From Bemisia tabaci (taxonomy: Eukaryota > Arthropoda > Insecta > Hemiptera > Aleyrodidae): a stretch of 64,000 nucleotides of DNA. The notes under the pieces are model-generated. The model was not told the origin of the DNA. It did no database searches and was given only the letters and a program-made list of their open reading frames with translations. Shown here piece by piece: positions 55,533 through 64,000 of this stretch. Position 1 is the first letter of the stretch; each line of letters starts with the position of its first letter. The stretch covers positions 55,216,157 to 55,280,156 of the forward strand of contig NC_092797.1 in the NCBI RefSeq assembly GCF_918797505.1, read 5' to 3'. Both the position numbers and the translations under genes were made by a program.

Positions 55533-55673
55533 ATGGATTACAGTTTGCAATAAGAACACTTATCTCTGGATCTCCCATAGAAGCACATATCTGCACAGGA
55601 AAACCAAAGGCACGTATGTTGTTTCTAAAATTGGCCAGAAATATTGGTTCCTTATTGCAAAATGTACTCCAAA
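55533..55673. mobile_element. MITE family G, copy 5
   Basis: 'atggattacagtttgcaata' to 'ttattgcaaaatgtactcc', with 'gcacgtatgttgtttctaaa' and 'ggccagaaatattgg' inside. Confidence 0.8.
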
Positions 55674-55803
55674 TGTCGTACGAATGTTCGAATGGGATAT
55701 AGGATAGAGAGCTTCATCACAAAAGCGTTACAAAGGGGAGAGGGGAGGGGTTAAAAAATGACGAAAGAGTGCTTTAAATAATTTAGGAATGAACACTTAT
55801 CAA

Positions 55804-56074
55804 TGGACTTGATAAGGGTTCGTTGATTATTCTATTTATTTTGTATTTGCATTATGGATAGTAGGAATGCATCAATCACCGTGCCGACGTGATATGCGAA
55901 ACGAGCAGTAAGTACCGAAATGAAGTTTTGAGGAAATGGATTTCTTTAAAACTTCATTTGGGTACTTACTGCTTACTTCGTATAACACGTCAGCACGGTG
56001 ATTGATTCATTCCTACTTTCTATAATACGAATACAACATAAATAGAAGACCAACGAAGAGTTCTTCCGAGTCCA
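55804..56074. mobile_element. palindromic MITE, about 271 bp
   Basis: Arms of about 125 bp: 'tggactt', 'ttcgttgattattctattta', 'ggaatgcatcaatcaccgtg' and 'agcagtaagtaccgaaatga', mirrored with scattered mismatches. The loop is about 20 bp. Confidence 0.88.
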
Positions 56075-56720
56075 TTTGGTGGTCGTCTTTTGTTTTCATA
56101 ACGGACCAAGCTCCGGAGCGACGATTTAGTGTCTCACAGACGCGCGGCGCGGGGAACTGAGCTTACAGACTCATTTGCGGAAAATTTCGCCGACAATAAG
56201 AGCAAACAGCACATTAGACAGAGCCCAGTGAATTTAATGACTCTCTGTTGGGAGCAGTGCCAAGGAGGAGATGCGATACGGAGGCCTCAGCGCAGGTTGT
56301 GAAATTAGCACTACACGGCCAGAGATTACGGAAAAAATACAAAGATTCACAGATAGTGGCATAGCCAACGGCGCAACTTGCAAGACTATGCTTTAACAGG
56401 CATTCTGAAATCCTCGGTTTCAATGCTCGCGTCACTTTGAACCCAGAACAAAAAGTTCATTTTCTCAGTGAGAAAGTGAGTGGTTATGGATCGAGGGGAA
56501 AAAATCCTAGCTCTAACAATGGTAATAATACTACTGCAATAATACGGGGGTTCGGGTCCTGCTTACGTTTTGAGCCGTGGTCACCGTGTTAGTTTGTGGT
56601 ATCGATCATATGGTTACCGGCAACAGTGCGCTCTTCAACACGAAAGTGTCGAGAAGCAGGCTCATATCGAGTTCTAGATGAGTTGAGGGTAGATTGATTT
56701 TGAAAACGTACAGAAAAATG
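56075..56720. other. intronic DNA, nothing recognised
   Basis: No gene. Confidence 0.4.
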
Positions 56721-57544
56721 GTGCATATCTCAATTGCAAACTTCAAGTAATTTCAGAGGCTCCTGTTTTAATAAAATCGATTTAACAGGAACTGAGATAC
56801 CACTTCGGGAGATACCGCGTCCGCCATCATAGAAAATGAAAGTGAAAGTCATTTTGAAAATTAAAGTCAAAAGTCAAGTTATCTGTCAAAAAACACGCCA
56901 CGGAACCAAGTTTTACAGCAATTGATCGACCAGAAGTGGAAATAGCTCTTTAGGCCACGCCCACCATTTTAGATTTTCGAATTATGAAAATTTGACTATA
57001 AATTCGAATTTCCCATCAAAAATACCTTCAGGTATCAAGTTTCACTAAAATCGATCGAGCAGGAACCAGTTCGCGCAGATCAGCTACACAATAAGGAGGT
57101 TGGGTTTCGCACTGATGATACAATTATATCAACTCGGGTGTGTTGCACAGTATCAAGCTCAATTGAAGGCGTTTTTCACCCGTTAAGCGTATGCAGTAAG
57201 CGGCAACGCGCACGACGGTTGCGTCGTGTCGTGTCGTGTCGTCGATGAGTATGCGGGCATGCCCTATGATGTAGAAGTGTTTCTTCTCCAAAATTTGGTC
57301 GTGAGGGGCGGGGGGTTATGGTGCCGTGGGGGAGGGAAGGGGAGGAAGTGCTTCTTGATTGGCGAGAAAACCAAGAATGAATTCATCGTTCCTTTTTTCG
57401 GCGTTGGTCACTTCTTTTAAAAATCAGCTCAAAAAACACTATGGAAAGAGCACCGTCCTAACAGGTCGATTTTATCAGTAAGGAAAAATTAGTTCAGACT
57501 TATTTCAGAAACGGCATGCCTCTCATCTTTCATTTTTTTGTGCA

Positions 57545-57660
57545 TTGACGTACGGAAAAAAGTTGTTTTATTCATTGTATCGTTGTGCCGAGGAAAATTA
57601 TCGTTGCACCCGAAGTCGACTTATCATGCTGAGTAAATTTCAGCTGTGACCACGATAGTT
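57545..57660 (+). repeat. dispersed repeat, inverse of about 60480-60640
   Basis: 'aaaaaagttgttt', 'tatcgttgtgccgaggaaaa', 'cgttgcaccc' and 'cttatcatgctgag' occur inverted at 60480-60640. It lies inside the old element on the left, but the partner lies outside its right arm, so it is an independent repeat. Confidence 0.7.
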
Positions 57661-58890
57661 TATTCGTCTTCACACAATTCTCTGGGTTTGATTTTATAAC
57701 TCATTTTTCAATCAAATATTAAAAAAAAAAAATCTTCGTGTCAAAGATATGTGCCTCTGTGGGGTGATAAATCTGAGGCTCTCCGCACTCCACAGGGGGC
57801 AAACCAGAATATTTGAAGAGTGTTGAGGGATGAGCTTAATTTATCACCCTTGACGAGTGCAAAACCGACATCGTCGCTCGTCCGATACAAGGGCGTTACT
57901 CGATTTCTGCCTGAGCCCCAGAGAGCATGGACTTAAATGTAAATTGAGGCTCATGTGCTCAAGGAGATATGCCCTTACTTCAGAGGAGCGACGATATGTC
58001 AGCTTACTTTTGACGGATCGGTCTGTTATGCAAGCTACACGAAAAATTAACGGCAATGGACCGTGTAAATGCTCTCGTGATGATCCTTCAAAAACAACAC
58101 GCGTCGTTAGCTTTGAGTTGTGATTATAGCTGTCTCTATCATGCTACCCCCAGCGCAAGTCTTCACCGTTTGAGGAACGTAGGTTGATGGATCAATTCGA
58201 ACTCTCTTATTTTCAACGATATCTACGGATCTGGGTACTCTCCTCGAAATTGTAAATCCTTTCTTCTGTGTCAAGAAAAAAATATTTGTATCTAGGTCTT
58301 TGATTTCGAATTTTCAATGCACTCGCTGCATTGTATTGTTGTAAAGAAGGCCGAAGAATCGTTATTTTCCTTTAATTTTTACAAAATGTTCCGTATATGA
58401 TGACATTTTGATGAAACATAATCCAATTAGTTCTCAAAACTGTTCAAGTATTCGAGTTGAAGACACTCAAGCTATCAATCGTACTTCTATTGATAAATGA
58501 AAAATATTAGGACCGAGTTTAGTGTAAAAGAGTCATGAACATGGATACGTCAATTTTATATGGTACCATTTTGCACAAGAAACAGAGAGGTACATCGTTT
58601 CTGAAAGAAGTCTAAAAACGTCATTAAATTACACATTATGTCATAAATGCCGCGAGTGGCCGTAAAGAAATACTTTTTTCCATAAAATAAGAGTGAGGCG
58701 TGCATTTTTGCGCACGTAATTGAAAAGGGCTCCTCTTGCAGAGAAACCTCTGGACCTAGGGTGTAAGGCCCTAATCTTACGTAGACCGTCCAATAATTTT
58801 TTTTAGAGGAAAAAGCAGACTCCGAAGACAGAAATAAATGTAACATTAGTGGGCAGTATAAACAAATAAATGTAAGTATGCCTTTACAAA

Positions 58891-59292
58891 GGGGCCGTCC
58901 GCAAATTACGTACCTAATGCACTTACAGGGAGCCGGGAGGGGGTCCAGAGGTGCCTTACCTATGCCTATACGTAAGCCAAACGCAAAAATTTTGTTTCTT
59001 CCAAATTCCGTTAATTTAAAGACTTACTAGTCCAAATTTCGTTTTTTAGACGTTTAATGTTTTTCGGTTAAAATGTAATTTTACTGAACTTTTTGAATTA
59101 AAAAACTGCATGTTATTTTTTCAATACAACTGCTATTTTTCATGATCTCCTACCAGCGATTAGTAATGTTTAAAACAATACCGATTTGTTTCAACACCAT
59201 TTTTTTATTAAATTATGCATTTAAACGATAGAAGAGGGGGGGGGGGTCATAAAAATCGGAAAAATTGCCTTTCGTAATTTATGGACGGCCCC
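58891..59292. mobile_element. MITE with GGGGCCGTCC ends
   Basis: 'ggggccgtccgcaaattacg' and the inverse 'cgtaatttatggacggcccc' close a 402-bp element with a G14 run near 59237. The flanks 'caaa' and 'aaag' may be a 3-bp duplication. A one-ended relative is at 36686. Confidence 0.85.
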
Positions 59293-60329
59293 AAAGAGTA
59301 ATTTTGAAATTTCCTATTAGTATTTTTTGTATTCCTTATACGCCTACGGTCGTTTTACTTCGAATTCCGTACCCCATAAATAAAAGAAGAGCAATTGTGC
59401 AGATTTTTCTTTTACATAAAGGGACGTTTCACTTTAAAAGATTCCGTCTTGGTCCGCAGGAGTTTCTGTCAGCCCTTCCTTCAGAGCTCAGGGGCTGAAT
59501 CTCTGCCTGAGGCGAGGACTGACAGAAAATCCTTCTCCGGGTGCGGAGTGCCTAGAGTCTGCAGAAAGGGAACATCGATGCTCCCGACTGCGCACCAGAC
59601 AGTTTGCGATGGAAATTCGGCAGAATTGGTCCTTTGCTAATGGGATCCGCCTGTCTGAACGGTGTTTTTTCTTCTTCTTTTTTTCAGTGCTTTTCAAACT
59701 GATTAATATAGGAAGGAACCAACACTAAAAAAATATGTGCCTATCCATTCCTGGTTTTCCCACCCACCAAGAAATACCCCCAACCCCTCTTCCTCGCACT
59801 CTCCTCTCCCTCCCCTACCGGATTTTGAGAAACAACTCACCGTCGCGTTGCGTCGTCGCGTCACTGCCACCGTCCGCTTAGCGAGTAAAAAACGCCTTCA
59901 ATTGAGCTTGATACTTTGCAACACACCCGAGTTGATATATTTGTATCAACGGCGCGGAACCCAACCTCTTCATTTTGAAGCTGAACCGCAGTGAGCTCGG
60001 CTCCTGTTCAATTGATTTGTTGAAACTAGGAGCTAGGTAGTATTCTTTGACAGGCATCTTGAATTTTAAGTCAAATTTTTAAAATTCAAAAATCCAGATA
60101 GTGAACGTGGCCTAAAATGCCATCTCGGCTCTTGTTCGATCGATTGTTGAGGAACGTGGTATCATGTCGTGTTTTTCGACGGACAATACGAATTTGCACT
60201 TTAATTTTCAAAATTCGAGAATCTGAAATGGCGAATGATGCCTGGAATACCACCTCGGCTCTTGCTCAAAGGATTTCAGTAAAACAGAGGCCTTTGAGAT
60301 TATACGACCTTTCAATTGAGATATGCACT

Positions 60330-61834
60330 CGTCCTCTGTTCATTTTTAAAATCAATTAACCCTCAGCTCGTAAAGATCTCGATATGGGCCCTTTTTCAAC
60401 ACTTTTTTGTTGAAACCTGCTTGTTTTTCTCGCCTAGAAATCGTGTAATGAAATAAAAACCAGAAGAATTTCATAACGACGCATAAACTATCACTGTCAC
60501 AAGTGAAATAATTATCCTCAGCATAATAAGTCTCTTTTGGGTGCAACAAGTATTTTTCCTCGGCATAACGATAAAATCAACCAAACAACTTTTTTGTTAT
60601 CTATTAAAGTGAAACTGTAGGTTCCTTTCAACTTATTCAATAAATTATATATAAACTCAATAGTATTTTGGGACATGCTAAAACACGTTATAACGATTTT
60701 TTTCAATGAATAAAATTAAATACTTCAAACTTCAAATAAAATCAAACTGAATTTTTTATCTTTCGTTTTGCATTTCTCATTACTTTCGTAATTTTTTTGC
60801 TTTCTTTAAATCGCAAGGAATGGGTTAATTTTATTTCTTATCAATTCTCTTATTCGCCGTGCTGAGTGCAAAGTTTTTTAATTTTCTTGTAATATGGACT
60901 CCATTCGTTCTCAGTGCATTTCATTGTTCTCTATCCAATCCAAGAGATTAAAGTTAATTGCTGATCTTTTCGGGAGCATGGAATATGGTATAACGAGAAG
61001 ACGATGTCTCCTACAGTGATGCCATGTCCTACGTATTTCTCCGCCAGACATAACTATATGTGAACAAATTTCAAATGATATTCAGCAACAGTTAGCTCTT
61101 ACTTTCAAACTCCCGCCAGGCGTTGTAGGAAGAATAAATTGCTGCCAATGTTGTGAAAATACCTCGGATGAAAGCATTTAAATTCCTACATCTATTACGG
61201 TTTTAATCGATTCAGAACTTTATGACACTCGGGATTTAAGTAATTGAAGTAAGCTTGTTAACGTAATTCCACCATAACTTCCTCCTATTTCACACAGTCT
61301 TTCCTATTCTATGCAGCAACGTTCGTTGCCTTAAGTTTTTCAACCTGTGGCCTAGAGCTTTCAAAAGTCTTTATATTTTCAAGTCCGTCATGATGAAATT
61401 CCAACTAAAGTTTACGAATATAAATCTCCCCATTATGCCTCCATAAAAATTAAAATTTCCGAAGAAAAAATTTTGTGAATTTTTCGAATTCAAAGGTTTG
61501 TTTATATTCACCTACAATTTTGTAAAAAAAAAATCATAGAATTTGTTCTATCACATTTTTTATTATTTATCACGGCAAAACATTACAATTTCTCGCAAGG
61601 ATCCTCAACTAAAGCTGTAATGTTATATTTACCTCGGAGTTTGTGAAAATTGTCCTTCTTATGACGCTATGTAATCCGTCTTCATTTATCGCCCTAAATA
61701 AAGTCAAATCGATGCTATTCCTAGGCTCTATATGTAGACAGTATAGATAGGGTCAGTGGGTCTTTCTGCGTCTCTGCGTAGTTAAGTCAGTAAAAGAGAA
61801 GATTGTTTTTGATTTTGTTCTTTTACGCCAATAT
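60330..61834. other. AT-rich intronic DNA
   Basis: No gene. The inverted copy of 57545-57660 is at 60480-60640. Confidence 0.45.
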
Positions 61835-61965
61835 GGCGCACGGTGGATTAAATCAATAGGGGAGATCGGACAAAATTTGGAAACTTTAAACGCTCATATC
61901 TCCGTTTATACAAAACTTTGAGGTTCTAAAAGTGGTTCCATCAGTCTCCTCATGAAAGAGCCTCC
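61835..61965 (+). repeat. dispersed repeat with 'ggacaaaatttggaaa' core, copy 3
   Basis: Shares 'gcgcac.gtggat', 'gagatcggacaaaatttgga', 'atctccgtttatacaaaact' and 'gtggttccat' with 33410-33660 and 43328-43480. Confidence 0.7.
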
Positions 61966-62780
61966 CAAAATTTCGCCCCTTTTTCGGTATTCGATTCGAC
62001 CATCGAACCAAGGTTCAAGTGGAAGCTTATAATAACAGAAAACTCAGGAAAAATTTTTAAAATGAGTATAGGAACCGTTTTCAAGTTACGGGGGGGGGGG
62101 GGCAAAGGGGTTAAACTCCGGCCTTAGTTTTCGCTATTTTCTTGTTGAATTGATGTGTCTACGGGGTTGTTATCGTTGTTTACACTTGTTCTACACACCG
62201 AATCCTACGTATTTTTACACGAAATATCGAGTTTTAATGTTCAGGAGTCGATATATCGATCGGTTATATCTGTCGCAGGCAAATAGTAAAATCAGGCATT
62301 TTGTCAAATGTCTAGGCAAATAGTAAAATATTCTAACGTAGATTGAAATTCTGATTCTTTTCCTAATTTTAGAAAAGTTACTTAATTGCTCCTGGAAGAA
62401 AAAATTCTCGATAAAAATTTGCATCACGCAATTGTATTTTAAACGATTTTTAGCTCCTGAACAGACACTCATCTCGAAATTTTTAGCATGTCATAAAAAA
62501 CAGAATTTTGAGAAAGTGAACATTTAAAAATATGAGAAGGAATTGAAGAGGTAGAGACAAAAAGAGTCCGTAGGTTTGATGAGTTATTTTTCCAAAAATA
62601 TTGAAAACTCGCGAGCTCTTTGCCATAAATTCACAAAATTGTGCAAACAGTCAAAATTTAACTATCTGCCTAGGCATTTGACAAAATGCCTGATTTCACT
62701 ATTTGCCTGCGACATATCGATTTTTTAAGATTCTCCATTGAAAATCGACAATTTTTTGAGATTGAAATTGTGTGTTTCAG
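61966..62780. other. AT-rich 3' end of the giant intron
   Basis: A G12 run is at about 62091. 'ctaggcaaatagtaaaat' near 62320 and 'atttcactatttgcctgcga' near 62692 form an inverted pair about 400 bp apart. The pyrimidine tract 'ttgtgtttcag' precedes the S1 exon. Confidence 0.5.
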
Positions 62781-63024
62781 GTGCTCTCTCTGGGCGCGGA
62801 CGTGCTGCCGGAGTACAAGCTCCAGTCGCCGCGGATCCACCGATGGACGGTGCTCCACTACAGCCCGTTCAAGGCCGTCTGGGACTGGATCATCCAAATC
62901 CTGGTCATGTACACGGCCATCTTCACCCCGTACACGGCCGCCTTCCTCCTCAACGAGCCCAACTACAACATCAAGAAGAGCAGGAAGTACGTCGACGACC
63001 CCATCGCCGTCGTCGACATGATCG
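62781..63024 (+). CDS. ERG (KCNH, seizure-type) K+ channel exon: pre-S1 linker and S1
   Basis: 244 nt in phase 0, ending in phase 1 before GTGAGT at 63025; the acceptor is 'tgtgtttcag'. The 81 residues begin '[20 protein letters not shown]', continue '[16 protein letters not shown]' and the hydrophobic S1 '[20 protein letters not shown]', then a lysine-rich S1-S2 loop and 'PIAVVDMI', the start of S2. This is the near-invariant ERG signature (KCNH2/6/7 in vertebrates, seizure in Drosophila) and differs from EAG and ELK channels. The product is a plasma-membrane voltage-gated K+ channel subunit, four per channel, involved in repolarising nerve and muscle. Third positions are strongly GC-biased, in contrast to the intron. 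The gene continues beyond the window. Confidence 0.97.
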
Positions 63025-63192
63025 GTGAGTCCGCTCTCAAGCATTCTAGCCATCTATGTGTTTGACTCGAGTGATTCGCCTTCATTTCAGAGGCTAGGCA
63101 AAGAGAGGTGCAAAATGAGGATGGATCGTTTCAAAACAGCACCTGGAGCGTGGCACTTATGTGTCACCCTCCACGGGGAAGAGAATTTCACT

Positions 63193-63385
63193 ACCGTGCA
63201 ATGGAAGAATGTCGTATGACCGTTCCAACGTTACCAAATTTCCTTTGATAAAATACGAATTCGCAGAGTTACTTTTACTTTTTCCCCATTTTATCAGATA
63301 ATTTTCTTTGCAATTTATTGTAAAAAATCCGAAAATTTCAAGGAAAAGTATTCACGAAGTTCTTAAAGAAAAATAAATATTTAAT
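63193..63385. mobile_element. MITE family A, copy 7 (right end lost)
   Basis: 'ccgtgcaatggaagaatg', 'tcgtatgac', 'acgttaccaaatttcctttg' and 'ttcaaggaaaagtattca' match family A; the closing arm is absent. Confidence 0.75.
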
Positions 63386-63486
63386 GGGGAGGGGGGATTG
63401 TAAGCGGGCAATTTAAATTTCCCGCATCCTATGCTAACTGGAAATGTGAATATCAAAATTAGTGGTTAATTTAAGCAATTTTCGTC

Positions 63487-63575
63487 ACTCGAATCAAGCT
63501 CTACGTGAAATATTGATTGGGACTCATGTATGAGCATGCTTTGATTCGTACCTTGTCTAGCAATCCATTAATCCG
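63487..63575. mobile_element. lone end of MITE family E
   Basis: 'ctctacgtgaaatattg', 'gactcatgtatgagcatgct' and 'gtaccttgtctagcaatcc' correspond to the right end of 34929-35474. Confidence 0.6.
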
Positions 63576-64000
63576 CAACAAGAAGTGATAGATACGGTCC
63601 TAAAACCGTCATACTGTACACGGTATTGATATCAGTATAAAAGACACCATTATCATATAATATCTAAGTTGGCGCAATAAACTTTAAAAAAAAAAAACTT
63701 TATTTCAATTTCTTGTTCCGCAGAGTATGGTTGCACATCACAGTTCGATAGAAAAGTCAGAGATATTTCCCGCAGGACGCGCGGCTAAATTTTTGTGACT
63801 GTAGTGTTGAATTTTCAGGGTTGCTTTAGGTTGCAATTAGACATTTTGTGACGATTCAGAAAACTCAAGTTTTAAGCGGAACACTTACGTAGGGTGAGGA
63901 GTGAAATGACCATTCAACTTCACCGACAGACAAAGCCAATCAATTTAATTTTCAAGCCTTTAATGCGGGACTTAGAGAGAGTGGAGCTAGAAACAAGTGG

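Larger units (their letters stand above)
56721..60329. mobile_element. old element bounded by inverted repeats of about 460 bp
   Basis: The left arm is 56721-57190 and the right arm 59872-60329. Mirrored words: 'tgcatatctcaattg', 'cag.ggc.ctgtttta', 'gagataccac', 'tatcaactcgggtgtgttgc' and 'agctcaattgaaggcgtttt'. The arms are clearly diverged, unlike those at 27.9-32.0 kb. The 2.7-kb interior has no transposase I can recognise, and a younger MITE (58891-59292) lies inside. Confidence 0.75.
3699..62780 (+). other. giant (about 59 kb) ERG-channel intron filled with transposons
   Basis: Donor 'aag|gtaccg' at 3699 and acceptor 'tgtgtttcag|' ending at 62780 bracket this interval in compatible phase 0. 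No other exon recognisable as ERG occurs between them. The content is transposable elements and their relics, described separately. An unrecognised small or alternative exon inside cannot be excluded, especially in the GC-rich islands near 26.4, 33.7, 41.4 and 54.9 kb. Confidence 0.7.
63025..64000 (+). other. start of the next ERG intron
   Basis: Begins with a consensus donor GTGAGT. No further exon is recognisable before the window ends. It holds a family A fragment (63193-63385) and a family E end (63487-63575). Confidence 0.7.

Noticed and set aside
57225..57243. (gtcgt)n microsatellite as a regulatory array
   Set aside because: Only about four units; no context supports a function.
62670..63053. 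Other open frames (both strands) over the S1 exon
   Set aside because: They are composition shadows of the recognised ERG exon.

Overview
The window looks like nuclear DNA of an insect. It is AT-rich and intron-dominated, packed with short inverted-repeat elements, and carries a degenerate TTAGG tract (the insect telomere unit). Its only recognisable host gene is an animal-type ERG (KCNH/seizure family) voltage-gated K+ channel. The repeat style made me think of a hemipteran such as a whitefly, but that is an impression, not a demonstration.

Layout: 1-3.2 kb is repeat-filled non-coding DNA. A GC-rich coding exon lies at 3369-3698 and ends at a GT donor in phase 0. The next recognisable exon of the same gene is at 62781-63024. 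It starts after a clean pyrimidine-AG acceptor, encodes the pre-S1 linker and S1 helix, and ends at GTGAGT in phase 1. If both belong to one transcript, the roughly 59 kb between them is one intron and nearly the whole window is intronic.

The intron is a layered transposon deposit. At 9.27-14.85 kb a hAT-like element with a perfect 8-bp target duplication is split by a second inverted-repeat element. That element is in turn split by a 5'-truncated non-LTR retrotransposon with an intact 1008-residue endonuclease/reverse transcriptase. A full, unsplit relative of the outer hAT element sits at 51.88-52.19 kb with its own 8-bp duplication, so the nesting can be read directly. At 27.86-32.04 kb lies a 4.2 kb DNA transposon with nearly identical inverted repeats of about 850 bp. 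They flank a minus-strand IS5/Harbinger-like DDE transposase that also carries a C-terminal SWIM zinc finger; its N-terminal zinc-finger ORF is separated from it only by a frame change in a T run. At 40.0-40.8 kb is a deleted mariner-like element, and at 50.37-50.62 kb a short RTE-type retrotransposon tail flanked by a 13-bp duplication.

The rest is dominated by MITE families recurring across the window. Family A has 'gccgtgct...cgtatgaac' ends (seven copies). Family B ends in CACGGAAAAAA. Family C has 'agtatcacaagcgccatg' arms. Family F is small hairpins with 'ggacgtatttatg' arms. Family G has 'attttgcaataaggaacc' ends. Other items are one tRNA-derived SINE, two satellite-like tandem arrays, several long near-perfect palindromes, three consecutive GC-rich hairpins just inside the intron, and some GC/CpG-rich islands that could be promoters or unrecognised exons. 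I saw no tRNA, rRNA or CRISPR locus and no second host gene. Coordinates of repeat edges are by eye and may be off by several bases.
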